DNA from: Thermincola carboxydiphila
GTDB taxonomy: Bacteria; Bacillota; Thermincolia; Thermincolales; UBA2595
Assembly (NCBI GenBank): GCA_016841045.1
Contig: JAENZX010000006.1
Coordinates: forward strand, 59,671 to 123,670
Direction of reading: 5' to 3'
DNA: 64,000 nt
Shown: positions 16,746 through 25,268 of the stretch, one piece after another
Layout of the letters: each line of letters opens with the position of its first letter
How positions within the stretch are numbered: position 1 is the first letter of the stretch
Position numbers and translations under genes: made by a program
The notes under the pieces: model-generated
Told to the model about the DNA's origin: nothing
Database searches by the model: none
What the model saw: only the letters and a program-made list of their open reading frames with translations

Positions 16746-17936
16746 ATGAATGGACAAGAAAACACAAAATTTATCGCTTTCATTCCTGTCAGGGGTGGAA
16801 GCAAGAGCATTCCACTAAAAAACATAAAAATGTTTTGTGGTAAACCTCTTGTTTATTGGACGCTAAAAGCAGCCAGTGAAGCGAGTCCAATAGAAAAGGT
16901 GTATGTAGCCACTGATGATGACAGGATTAAACATACGGTTAGTAAATTTAATCTGCCTAAGGTCGTTGTCGTTGACAGGGGTAGGCATACAGCAACAGAT
17001 AATGCCACCACAGAATCGGCAATGTTGGATTTCGCAGAGAAACACGATTTTGAAAATATATTACTCGTTCAGGCAACATCTCCTTTACTGGAAAAAGAAG
17101 ACTTGGAAGGAGGCATCTTCAGATATATAGATGACCGGGCTGACAGTCTTCTGTCGGTTGTAAGACAAAAGAGATTTATCTGGCAGGCTTCCGGATCTTT
17201 TGCCCAACCGGTAAATTATGACCCTGCGATAAGACCCAGGAGGCAGGATTGGGAAGGATTTCTGGTCGAGAATGGAGCATTCTACATTACCTCCAGAGAG
17301 CGTCTTTTACAGAGTCGGTGCAGGATTTCAGGCAATACTTCCTTTTACGAGATGAAAGAAGAATCATATTTCGAAATAGATGAAGAATCTGATTGGGTGA
17401 TTGCCGAACAGCTCAAGCAAAAGCACTCTGTTCAAAACGGCCTTTCCGGCGTCAATTTTAACAGGATTAATTTATTAATTTCAGACGTCGATGGGGTATT
17501 AACCGATACGGGAATGTATTATTCCACCTCCGGAGAAGAACTAAAAAAGTTCAGCGCCAGGGATGGAAAAGGTATTGAACTGCTTAAAGCTGCTGGAATA
17601 AAAGTGATGTTTCTTACCTCAGAAGATATATCCATTGTTAGCAATAGGGCCAAAAAGCTTAATATTGATTTTCTGTTTATGGGAATTAAAGATAAGAAAC
17701 ATTTTTTGGAAGATTTTTTTGAAAAGCATAGTGAATTTGATTTTAGTAAAACAGCGTACGTAGGTGATGATGTCAATGATTTGGAAGGTATCAGGTCTGC
17801 ATATTTTTCTGCCACTCCATCGGATGGGGTAGAACAGGTTAAGCGCTCCGCGGTATATACCTGCTCCTCCAAAGGCGGACATGGGTGTATCAGGGAAGTG
17901 TGTGACCTTATACTAAACGGGAGGACAAATGGCTGA
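16746..17936 (+). CDS. neuA: Bifunctional CMP-nonulosonate cytidylyltransferase / KdsC-like HAD phosphatase
   Basis: 396 residues from ATG 16746 (AGGTGA 5 bases upstream). Residues 1-230 are a NeuA/KdsB-type cytidylyltransferase: FIPVRGGSKSIPLKNIK, VYVATDDDRI, LLVQATSPLL (Q-x-T/S-P-L) and NGAFYIT. Residues 240-396 are a HAD phosphatase of the KdsC type: LISDVDGVLTD (catalytic D247 and D249), FSARDGKGIELLKAAGI, FLTSED, GIKDKKHFLEDF and AYVGDDVNDLEG. The same fusion order occurs in vertebrate CMAS. A single chain would dephosphorylate a 9-phosphate (or 8-phosphate) keto acid and activate the free acid with CTP. Its partner is probably the NeuB-like synthase at 21200. It overlaps the next gene by 8 bases. 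Confidence 0.88.
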   Translation: MNGQENTKFIAFIPVRGGSKSIPLKNIKMFCGKPLVYWTLKAASEASPIEKVYVATDDDRIKHTVSKFNLPKVVVVDRGRHTATDNATTESAMLDFAEKHDFENILLVQATSPLLEKEDLEGGIFRYIDDRADSLLSVVRQKRFIWQASGSFAQPVNYDPAIRPRRQDWEGFLVENGAFYITSRERLLQSRCRISGNTSFYEMKEESYFEIDEESDWVIAEQLKQKHSVQNGLSGVNFNRINLLISDVDGVLTDTGMYYSTSGEELKKFSARDGKGIELLKAAGIKVMFLTSEDISIVSNRAKKLNIDFLFMGIKDKKHFLEDFFEKHSEFDFSKTAYVGDDVNDLEGIRSAYFSATPSDGVEQVKRSAVYTCSSKGGHGCIREVCDLILNGRTNG

Positions 17937-18792
17937 CATTTCATTAGTTATCATAAATGACGAGGGAGCTGAATATCTACCCCGACTGCTTGACAGTATA
18001 CGAGAACAGGCTGCAATCCCTGATATCGAGTATATATTGATTGATAACTATTCCAGGGATAATTCGGTTAGCCGGGCGAGTGAATTAGGAGTAAGAGAAA
18101 TTTTCCAGTTTCAGCAAAAGGTAGAAAACCGTGGGGTGTTATACAATAAAGGGTACGAACTGGCCTCGTCTCCTTATATTCTGTTTATTCATAGTGATGC
18201 TTACTTCTTTTGTGATTTTTTTCAAAAGCTTAAGGAGAAACTGAATTCTCATGCACCTGACGGCCTCGTCATGTTTACTCAGTACTATCCTGATTTTAAC
18301 CTGATTGGGCCGGAAAGGATTGGGATAGACGTGGACAGTGGTAGTCTATACTATTGGCAGATATTCAGGAAGTACCCGGAACATGTTGAGTGGCTGCTGG
18401 AATTTACCGAGGCGTGTTTTCTGGCTAACAGGGAGGTTTTTGATAAGATAGCATTTGATGAAACCTTTCACAATTCTTTTTATGAGCATGTGTTAGCTGA
18501 CCGCGTAAGAGACATGGGTAGAAATGTTGAAAGTTACGAGGAATGCAAGTTTGGACATTATTTCATAGAACTGCATGAAAAGCTGAAGACTTATAACACT
18601 GATATAGCTTTAATAGCCGAAAAGATTTCCGGTTTGTTAATTATGAAATCATCGGTATGGCTTAAGGAGCGGGACAATCTTATGAGAGAAGTATCCCGAC
18701 AGGCAGAAATAATGGAGCAAATGAGACTGAAAAATCGGGCCAAACGGTTAATTAAGAAATTCATAATGTATGACCTTTTCCTTGGAAAGTAG
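17929..18792 (+). CDS. Glycosyltransferase family 2
   Basis: 287 residues. GT-A start ISLVIINDEGAEYLPRLLDSI, then YILIDNYSRDNS (the usual second donor-binding strand) and FIHSDAYFF in the place of the DxD motif (H-S-D, with only one acidic residue in the core). Acceptor region WLLEFTEACFLANREVFDKI. Basic, coiled-coil-like C-terminal helix (about residues 235-285: RLKNRAKRLIKKF), perhaps a membrane contact. GGGAGG lies before ATG inside the end of the NeuA fusion (8-base overlap). Close coupling to the CMP-sugar gene makes it a candidate for the linked sugar, but GT2 enzymes rarely use CMP donors, so the donor is left open. Confidence 0.75.
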   Translation: MADISLVIINDEGAEYLPRLLDSIREQAAIPDIEYILIDNYSRDNSVSRASELGVREIFQFQQKVENRGVLYNKGYELASSPYILFIHSDAYFFCDFFQKLKEKLNSHAPDGLVMFTQYYPDFNLIGPERIGIDVDSGSLYYWQIFRKYPEHVEWLLEFTEACFLANREVFDKIAFDETFHNSFYEHVLADRVRDMGRNVESYEECKFGHYFIELHEKLKTYNTDIALIAEKISGLLIMKSSVWLKERDNLMREVSRQAEIMEQMRLKNRAKRLIKKFIMYDLFLGK

Positions 18793-18831
18793 GGTCGGTT
18801 ACTAAAAGTCTTTGAAGGAGAAGAAATTTTG

Positions 18832-20061
18832 ATGAATGGTCCTGCAGTAAGTGTGGAAAATATCACAAAATTATACAAGTTATATGATAAACCGTCCGAC
18901 AGGGTGAAAGAGGCCTTAAACCCTTTTACCTCCCAAAAGTATCACCGGGAGTTTTTTGCTCTAAAAGATGTTTCGTTTGAGGTAAATAGGGGAGAGACAC
19001 TTGGTGTTGTTGGTAAGAATGGCTCTGGCAAATCAACCCTGTTAAAAATACTAACAGGGGTTCTAACCCCCACGTCCGGTCGGGTAGTAACTGACGGGAG
19101 AATATCTTCTTTGTTGGAGCTAGGTGCAGGTTTTAATTTTGAGCTCACTGGTCTGGAAAACATTTTTCTATTTGGTACCATAAACGGGTTCAGCAAGGAA
19201 GAAATGAACCAAAGGCTCGAACAGATTATCGAGTTTGCAGATATTGGACCCTTCATAAACCAGCCTGTAAAGATGTATTCTAGCGGTATGTTTGTGCGCC
19301 TTGCATTTGCTGCAGCAATCAATATTGATCCTGAGATATTGATTGTAGATGAGGCTCTTAGTGTGGGTGATATGAAGTTTCAGAAAAAATGCCTGGAAAG
19401 AATTGATCAATTCAGGGAAGCGGGGAAGACAATCCTTTTTTGTTCTCATGATTTACATGCTGTAGGAGAACTCTGTAGCAGGGTTATTTGGCTAAAAGAT
19501 GGGGAGGTAGCTCAAATTGGTGAACCTGGTCCTGTAATATCCTCTTATGTATCAATGATGACGGAAGCAGGAACAAAAGAAACAGTAGTTGATTCAGCTC
19601 ATAAGAATCCTAATCATTACATTAAAAACTCAGAAGAAGTAAATATATTGTCAGTTAAGGCTTATGATTCTAAGGGGATTGAAAAAGACGTATTTTTTAC
19701 AGGTGAAGACATACATTTCAATGTAAAATATCAGGCTTTTTCAGGTATTAACGGACCTAATTATAGTGTTATTATTTTTAGAAAAGATAAAATCCCCGTA
19801 GGAATTTCTAAAACTAACTTTGATAAGAGCATTGCCCCAAGAGGATTTATTAAAGGTGAAGCCTCTTTTGAAGTTATACTAAAAAACATCCAGTTAAATG
19901 CGGGGCATTATTTGTTAAGTATAGCTATATGGGATAAAGCAAAAAAAATTATTTTTGCTGAAAATAGAACATTTGAATTTGAAGTAAAATCTTTGAAAAT
20001 TGTATTTGGTCCAACAGAAGAGAAATGCGTGTTTTTCCCTGAAACTGAGTGGAAATACTAA
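18832..20061 (+). CDS. wzt: Polysaccharide ABC exporter ATPase with C-terminal carbohydrate-binding domain (Wzt)
   Basis: 409 residues from ATG 18832 (GAAGGAG 12 bases upstream; an adjacent in-frame TTG is less likely). ATPase domain to about residue 245: VVGKNGSGKSTLLKIL (Walker A), YSSGMFVRLAFA (signature), ILIVDEALSVGD (Walker B) and FCSHD (switch His). TDGRISSLLELGAGF is the Q-loop region variant typical of Wzt/TagH. Residues about 265-409 are rich in beta strands and match the position of the Wzt C-terminal domain, which recognises the end of the exported glycan. That form exports polymers whose chain end is marked, for example by methylation. Works with Wzm at 15909. Confidence 0.9.
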   Translation: MNGPAVSVENITKLYKLYDKPSDRVKEALNPFTSQKYHREFFALKDVSFEVNRGETLGVVGKNGSGKSTLLKILTGVLTPTSGRVVTDGRISSLLELGAGFNFELTGLENIFLFGTINGFSKEEMNQRLEQIIEFADIGPFINQPVKMYSSGMFVRLAFAAAINIDPEILIVDEALSVGDMKFQKKCLERIDQFREAGKTILFCSHDLHAVGELCSRVIWLKDGEVAQIGEPGPVISSYVSMMTEAGTKETVVDSAHKNPNHYIKNSEEVNILSVKAYDSKGIEKDVFFTGEDIHFNVKYQAFSGINGPNYSVIIFRKDKIPVGISKTNFDKSIAPRGFIKGEASFEVILKNIQLNAGHYLLSIAIWDKAKKIIFAENRTFEFEVKSLKIVFGPTEEKCVFFPETEWKY

Positions 20062-20081
20062 AGAGATTTAAGGTGAAAACA

Positions 20082-21179
20082 TTGAAAAGAATACTTATGT
20101 TCACTTACCTTCAACGCCATCTTAAAAAGATGATTCCTTTAATAAATGAATTAGTTAAACAAAACGATAAGGTTCAACTTACAGTAATTTTGATGACAAA
20201 GGAAGAAGAGGAAATTGCTAAAGAAAATAATATTAACTACAGGATGCTTGATAAGTTTACAGATACAAAAAGAAATTACGACTTCGACCTTGGATGGGGT
20301 TTAAAACCTCTCATTAATGCTATTGATCGAATTAAGCCCGACCTTTTCCTGGCTATTGAAGTCAACTATATCCTAAGAAATGCTGTAAGATATTGTAAAC
20401 GGATTGGCATTCCCACTCTTATTGTCCAACACGGCACTCCAAATAAATATTCTCTTCATGCATTTACACCTTTTGAAGGAGATTGTTTTGCAGCTTGGGG
20501 ACAGTTTACAAAAGATTTCCTTGTTTCTCACCGTGCTTCCGGTGATAAGATTGTATTAACTGGAGGGGTTTCCTTCGACAAGACGAATGAACTTATCCCT
20601 GACAAAAACAAAATAGCCGGTGATTTAAATATTGATCCGGCAAAAAAGTGGATTGTATTCACTACTCAGGGACCGGGAGCAGGGAACCGTCCTTCAGAAG
20701 AAGAGATATTAACTGGAGTAACAGAGGTCGCCAGGCAAATCCTGCAATATGACCAATACCAACTCATCTATCAGGTGCATCCGGGGCAGCCGGTTGAATA
20801 TATTAAAAATTTTGTGGATACCGTTGAGGGTCATAATGCAGTCGTTGCTAAGTACAAAAATACGGAGGAACTTATGGCTGCCTCAGACGGTATTATAACA
20901 TTTTTCTCCACCACAGCCATTGATGCAGTTTTGATGGAAAAGCCTCTGCTTCTTATTAATCTTACCGATGATAAAGACTTTTTTCCTTTTGTTAAGATGG
21001 GAGCAGCTTTTGGTGCGTACGAAAAAGAAGAAATACCAACCCGTTTGGAAGAACTATTGACAAAAGCCTATCAACTGAAGCCTTTTTACAGAGAAGCCCA
21101 GGAATATATGAATTATAAAAATGACGGAAAAGCTTTAGAAAGAGTTATAAGTTTATGTTATAGGATGTTAAAACTTTAA
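20082..21179 (+). CDS. GT-B-fold glycan transferase, CDP-glycerol transferase / capsule-synthase-like
   Basis: 365 residues from TTG 20082, chosen because AAGGTG lies 6 bases upstream; a GTG at 20049 would overlap wzt by 13 bases. Two-domain GT-B pattern: KRILMFTYLQRHLKKMIP start, PDLFLAIEVNYILRNA, PTLIVQHGTPNKYS (His-Gly at a domain edge), KIVLTGGVSFDKTNE, then VFTTQGPG, IYQVHPGQP and FFSTTAIDAVLMEKPLLLIN. The last block (S-T-x-A-x-D-A) is typical of CDP-glycerol glycerophosphotransferase and related capsule transferases, and UDP-GlcNAc 2-epimerases share the fold. It lies between wzt and the NeuB-like gene. A NeuC-type epimerase is not excluded, but the usual epimerase motifs are not evident. 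Confidence 0.6.
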   Translation: MKRILMFTYLQRHLKKMIPLINELVKQNDKVQLTVILMTKEEEEIAKENNINYRMLDKFTDTKRNYDFDLGWGLKPLINAIDRIKPDLFLAIEVNYILRNAVRYCKRIGIPTLIVQHGTPNKYSLHAFTPFEGDCFAAWGQFTKDFLVSHRASGDKIVLTGGVSFDKTNELIPDKNKIAGDLNIDPAKKWIVFTTQGPGAGNRPSEEEILTGVTEVARQILQYDQYQLIYQVHPGQPVEYIKNFVDTVEGHNAVVAKYKNTEELMAASDGIITFFSTTAIDAVLMEKPLLLINLTDDKDFFPFVKMGAAFGAYEKEEIPTRLEELLTKAYQLKPFYREAQEYMNYKNDGKALERVISLCYRMLKL

Positions 21180-21199
21180 TAGGTTAGGGAGGCTGTCAA

Positions 21200-22078
21200 A
21201 TGAGCGGAAATGAAATTAAAACCTATGTTGTTGCGGAGATTGGATGTAACCATAAGGGTGATTTGGAAATTGCCAAAGAGATGATTAAAGTTGCTGCCCA
21301 ATTCTGTAAAGCCGATTGTGTGAAGTTCCAAAAGAGGAATCCCAGGGAACTTCTAACTGAAGAAGAATATAACAGCCCCCATCCAAACCCTTCAAATTCC
21401 TATGGGGAAACTTACGGGGCGCACCGGGAAGCTCTTGAATTAACTGTAGATCAGCACCGGGAATTGGTTGAAACCTGCAGGGAATGGAATATAGATTACA
21501 GCAGTTCAGTATGGGACCTTACTTCTGCAAAAGAAATTGCATCCCTTAACCCGCCACTTATTAAAATTCCCTCCGCCTGTAATCTCGATTTTCGAATATT
21601 AGATTTTTTGGCCGATAATTATGGAGGAGAAATTCACCTTTCCTTTGGAATGACTACCAAAGAAGAAGAAGAAAAGATAATAAGATTTTTTAAGGACAAA
21701 CACAGAAATCAGGATTTAATCATTTACTCATGTGTTTCAGGATACCCTGTTGCCTTTGAGGACCTATCCCTTTTAGATGTTAAAAGACTCAGGGATACTT
21801 ATGGATATGATGTTAAAGGTATTGGGTTTTCCGGCCACCATTTGGGTATAGCTGCGGATATAGGGGCTTTGACCCTCGGCGCCAGATACTTTGAAAGACA
21901 TTTCACTATGGATAGAACATGGAAGGGCACAGACCACGCTGCCAGCCTAGAACCTGATGGGTTGAGAAGATTGGTTCGTGATATCAGGAATGTAAGTAAG
22001 GCACTTACCTTCAAGAGAGAGGATCTTCTCGATGTGGAAAAAGTACAGAGAAAAAAGCTGAAAAGAGAATTTCTTTAA
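21200..22078 (+). CDS. neuB: NeuB-like nonulosonate synthase, TIM barrel only (no SAF domain)
   Basis: 292 residues. The NeuB family barrel is clear: VVAEIGCNHKGDLEIAKEMI, CVKFQKRNPRELLT, IKIPSACNLDF, HLSFGMTTKEEE, YSCVSGYPV, GIGFSGHHLGIAAD and FERHFTMDRTWKGTDHAASL. Canonical NeuB/LegI/PseI are about 335-350 residues, ending in a SAF (antifreeze-like) domain that helps bind the aldose; this protein stops after the barrel. It should condense PEP with a hexose-derived aldehyde, giving a nine-carbon keto acid. With the NeuA-HAD fusion four genes upstream, a 9-phosphate route (as for KDN or Neu5Ac in animals) is inferred. RBS GGGAGG lies 9 bases before ATG. Confidence 0.82.
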   Translation: MSGNEIKTYVVAEIGCNHKGDLEIAKEMIKVAAQFCKADCVKFQKRNPRELLTEEEYNSPHPNPSNSYGETYGAHREALELTVDQHRELVETCREWNIDYSSSVWDLTSAKEIASLNPPLIKIPSACNLDFRILDFLADNYGGEIHLSFGMTTKEEEEKIIRFFKDKHRNQDLIIYSCVSGYPVAFEDLSLLDVKRLRDTYGYDVKGIGFSGHHLGIAADIGALTLGARYFERHFTMDRTWKGTDHAASLEPDGLRRLVRDIRNVSKALTFKREDLLDVEKVQRKKLKREFL

Positions 22079-22083
22079 CACGG

Positions 22084-22109
22084 AAGCAATTTAACTATTT
22101 GAATTGCTT
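22084..22109 (+). terminator. Weak intra-operon hairpin after the NeuB-like gene
   Basis: AAGCAATT (22084-22091) / AATTGCTT (22102-22109), 10-base loop, followed by only a short T stretch. It could be an mRNA stabiliser or a leaky terminator in the 117-base gap before the next gene. Confidence 0.35.
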
Positions 22110-22195
22110 TTAAAGGGGTTTTGTGAATTATGGTAGAAATTCATTTAAAGAAACAAGTATTTTGTCGAAATTTTGGCTAAAGTTTGGAGTTTTTT

Positions 22196-24394
22196 ATGAA
22201 AATTTTGGAGAAGTTAAAACAATTTGTTCATGATGTTTTTCCTTATAATACTAAAAGAGGGCTCTTTATAAGAATGCTATACCGGTTAGTCAGAAGTCCT
22301 TTAGGTATTGCCAAAAAATTAACTAGACAAAGAATTAAAAAATTCTTTTATTCACTGTTTAAGGATGACAGGGGAACATTTAAAGAAAAACTCAAACGTT
22401 TTTTTGATATTTACGATACTAAGGTTAAACTTTTTTACCCTCCGGAGCCCAATAAGGAGCTTAAGGTTCTTGAGTTTCCCAAGGTAGAACAGCCCCTTGT
22501 TTCCATTGTTATCCCCGTTTACAACCAGTGGCTGCATACTTACTGCTGCTTGTTATCAATACTTGAACACACACCGGATATCCGATATGAGGTTATAGTG
22601 GCTGATGACGTATCAACAGATGAAACAGTTAATATTTTAAGTTACACAAGAAATGTAACGGTTGTCAGAAATCAGAACAATCTGGGGTTTCTGCTAAACT
22701 GTAATAATGCAGCTTCAAAAGCCAGAGGAAAATATATACTTTTTTTAAATAATGACACTAATGTTCAGGAGAATTGGTTAAATCATCTTGTCAATTTAAT
22801 TGAAAGTGACGAAAAAATAGGAATGGTTGGTTCTAAGCTGGTGTACCCCAATGGGAGGCTTCAGGAGGCGGGGGGGATTATCTGGAAAGATGCCAGCGGA
22901 TGGAATTATGGTAATATGGATCACCCTGCCAAGCCAGAATATAATTATGTTAAAGAAGTGGATTATATTTCGGGGGCTTCCATAATGATAAGGTCCGATT
23001 TGTGGAATCAAATAGGCGGGTTTGATGAAAGGTTTGCTCCGGCCTATTATGAAGATGCAGACTTGGCCTTTGAAGTAAGAAAGTACGGTTACAAGGTAAT
23101 GTATCAGCCCAAATCGGTTGTAGTTCATTTCGAAGGAAGGTCCCATGGTACTGATATTAATGCCGGAATAAAGAGCTATCAGGTCAAAAACAGGGAAAAG
23201 TTTATAGAAAAGTGGAAAGACAATTTACTGAATGAACAGTTTGAGAATGGTAATAACGTATTCTGGGCCAGGGATAGAAGTAAAGGGAAAAAGACAATTC
23301 TGATAATAGATCATTACGTGCCAACCCGCGATAAAGATGCTGGTTCAAGAACGATGTTTCAATATCTAAAGCTTTTTACAAACTTGGGTATGAATGTTAA
23401 ATTTTATGGAGATAATCCTCATCCGTACCAGCCATATACAGACGAATTACTTCAATTAGGCATAGAGGTTTTATACGGAGATTTTTCCTTTAAAGTTTTT
23501 GAGAAATGGATAATTGAAAACGGAAAATATATAGACTATACCTACCTTTTACGTCCTTATATTTCCGAAAAATACATTGATTTAATTAAAAATTTTACAG
23601 ATTCGAAAATAGCTTATAATGGTACGGACTTTCATTGGATTAGGGAAGAAAGGCAGTATAAGATAGACAATAATAGCGAAACTCTTAAACATGCACAGGA
23701 AATGAAAAAAATTGAGTTCAATTTGTTTAATAAAAGTGACATCGTAATTACTATTAGTGAATTTGAAAAAAGTTTGTTAGAACAGGAGATGCCTGGAAAA
23801 AATGTAGTCGTGATTCCTACGTTTATCTATGAGTCGGATTTTCCACTCGGAAAAAGCAATAGCGTAAATGAGAGGAAGTTTGTAACCTTTGTAGGAGGTT
23901 TTTCTCATATACCAAATGTAGATGGTATATTATGGTTCACCCAAAGCATTTGGCCAAAGATTCAATCGGAGTACCCAGAATTGGAGTTGAAAATAATAGG
24001 CTCAAATCCGCCGGAGCAAATTAAAAATTTATCTAGTGATACAGTCGAGGTAACAGGATACTTGTCAGACCAAATGCTCGAGGAATACTACTCAAAGACC
24101 AGGGTAGTTGTTGCACCTCTACGTTATGGTGCCGGTGTCAAGGGTAAAATAATTGAAGCAATAGCTCACGGAATTCCTACTGTAACAACTTCTATTGGGG
24201 CTGAAGGAATTACTGATTCAGAGCATCTTTTGGCTGTACAGGATGACGAAGACCTGTTTGCACAGAGTGTATTACAGCTAATTAGAGATAATGAGCTGTG
24301 GAGCAGAACAAGGCAAGCATGTATTGACTACTCTAAGGATAATTTTAGTATAAAGTCCGCTGAGCAAATACTAACCCAGAATATTTTTAATTAA
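22196..24394 (+). CDS. Two-domain glycosyltransferase: GT2 fused to GT4
   Basis: 732 residues from ATG 22196 (GGAG 6 bases upstream). Residues 1-90 are basic and helical. Residues about 95-340 are a GT2 domain: VSIVIPVYNQWLHTYCCL, VIVADDVSTDET, NLGFLLNCNNAASKARG, LFLNNDTNVQENW (D-x-D-type site NND), SGASIMIRS and YYEDADLAFEVRK (catalytic ED). Residues about 365-730 are a GT-B GT4 domain: LIIDHYVPTRDKDAGSRTM, ISEFEKSLLEQ, VVIPTFIYESDFP, FVGGFSHIPNVDGI, APLRYGAGVKGKIIEAIAHG (donor E-x7-E region). One chain can therefore add two sugars in order. Twelve bases separate it from the SDR gene. Sugars unknown. Confidence 0.85.
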   Translation: MKILEKLKQFVHDVFPYNTKRGLFIRMLYRLVRSPLGIAKKLTRQRIKKFFYSLFKDDRGTFKEKLKRFFDIYDTKVKLFYPPEPNKELKVLEFPKVEQPLVSIVIPVYNQWLHTYCCLLSILEHTPDIRYEVIVADDVSTDETVNILSYTRNVTVVRNQNNLGFLLNCNNAASKARGKYILFLNNDTNVQENWLNHLVNLIESDEKIGMVGSKLVYPNGRLQEAGGIIWKDASGWNYGNMDHPAKPEYNYVKEVDYISGASIMIRSDLWNQIGGFDERFAPAYYEDADLAFEVRKYGYKVMYQPKSVVVHFEGRSHGTDINAGIKSYQVKNREKFIEKWKDNLLNEQFENGNNVFWARDRSKGKKTILIIDHYVPTRDKDAGSRTMFQYLKLFTNLGMNVKFYGDNPHPYQPYTDELLQLGIEVLYGDFSFKVFEKWIIENGKYIDYTYLLRPYISEKYIDLIKNFTDSKIAYNGTDFHWIREERQYKIDNNSETLKHAQEMKKIEFNLFNKSDIVITISEFEKSLLEQEMPGKNVVVIPTFIYESDFPLGKSNSVNERKFVTFVGGFSHIPNVDGILWFTQSIWPKIQSEYPELELKIIGSNPPEQIKNLSSDTVEVTGYLSDQMLEEYYSKTRVVVAPLRYGAGVKGKIIEAIAHGIPTVTTSIGAEGITDSEHLLAVQDDEDLFAQSVLQLIRDNELWSRTRQACIDYSKDNFSIKSAEQILTQNIFN

Positions 24395-24405
24395 AGGAGT
24401 AGAAT

Positions 24406-25263
24406 ATGAATCGTTGGGTGATTGGCAGCGATGGCTTTATAGCAAAGAGATTGCTGCAAAATACTGATGCCGCATATACAATTAAGAAAGTTTCGCCTCA
24501 ACTTGATAAGGACAGCATTTATTTGGATTTATTAGAACCTGAAAAATTTGAGTACGACCTTATTCAAAAAGATGATGAAATAGTTTTTCTTGCTGCTATT
24601 TCTTCACCAGATTTATGTGATAATCAGACAGAACACGCTTACGCTGTAAATGTAAAAGGTACCAGTCATTTTATCGAAAAGGCATTATATAGACAGGCAA
24701 AAGTTCTGTTTTTTTCATCAGATACAGTTTATGGCAGGCGAAATCAGATTGTTAACGAACTAAGCCTGACAAATCCGTTAGGCAATTATGCCAAGATGAA
24801 AAGAGAAGTTGAACTTAAATTTTTGGACAGAGAAAACTTCAAGGTGTTTCGCCTATCATACGTGTTTTCAAAAGACGATAAATTTACTAAATACATTTGC
24901 CAGTGTTCAGAGAAAGGACAAGCTGCTGAAATTTTTCATCCATTTTACAGGAACATCGTATTTATAGAAGACCTTATTGACGCTATCGGGCTTATGTTTC
25001 AAAACTGGGAACAGACTAAGAGCAAAGTCGTAAACATTTGTGGAAATGAAAGCTTGTCAAGAGTTGATCTGGCAGCTTATTATGAAGAACTCGTAAATGA
25101 CAGCTTTAATTTTACAGTTACTGAGCCACCGCCGGCTTATTTTGAAGCAAGACCCCAAGTTATTCAAATGAGTTCTCTATATCTTCCTGACTTACTGGGA
25201 AGAGATCCCATGAAAATTAAAGAAGCTGTACTTCGCGAATTTGGAATAAATAAATTGAGGTGA
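24406..25263 (+). CDS. NAD(P)-dependent sugar reductase/epimerase, SDR (RmlD/DmhB-like)
   Basis: 285 residues. Extended/atypical SDR start WVIGSDGFIAKRLL (GxxGxxA), then DEIVFLAAISSPDLCD, VLFFSSDTVYGR, YAKMKREVE (Tyr-x3-Lys), FRLSYVFSKD and VFIEDLIDAI. The build is that of a reductase working on a keto-deoxy sugar. It is directly followed by a GMD-like dehydratase and then the GDP-heptose genes. In GDP-6-deoxy-heptose loci a dehydratase (DmhA type) is paired with a reductase (DmhB type), and this pair fits that pattern; assignment is by context. Overlap with the next gene depends on the start chosen there. Confidence 0.7.
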   Translation: MNRWVIGSDGFIAKRLLQNTDAAYTIKKVSPQLDKDSIYLDLLEPEKFEYDLIQKDDEIVFLAAISSPDLCDNQTEHAYAVNVKGTSHFIEKALYRQAKVLFFSSDTVYGRRNQIVNELSLTNPLGNYAKMKREVELKFLDRENFKVFRLSYVFSKDDKFTKYICQCSEKGQAAEIFHPFYRNIVFIEDLIDAIGLMFQNWEQTKSKVVNICGNESLSRVDLAAYYEELVNDSFNFTVTEPPPAYFEARPQVIQMSSLYLPDLLGRDPMKIKEAVLREFGINKLR

Positions 25264-25268
25264 TTATT

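Noticed and set aside
20082-21179. NeuC-type UDP-GlcNAc 2-epimerase
   Set aside because: The position next to a NeuB-like gene is tempting, but the start and catalytic-region motifs of Epimerase_2 proteins are not seen and the C-terminal block is more like CDP-glycerol/capsule transferases. Not excluded.
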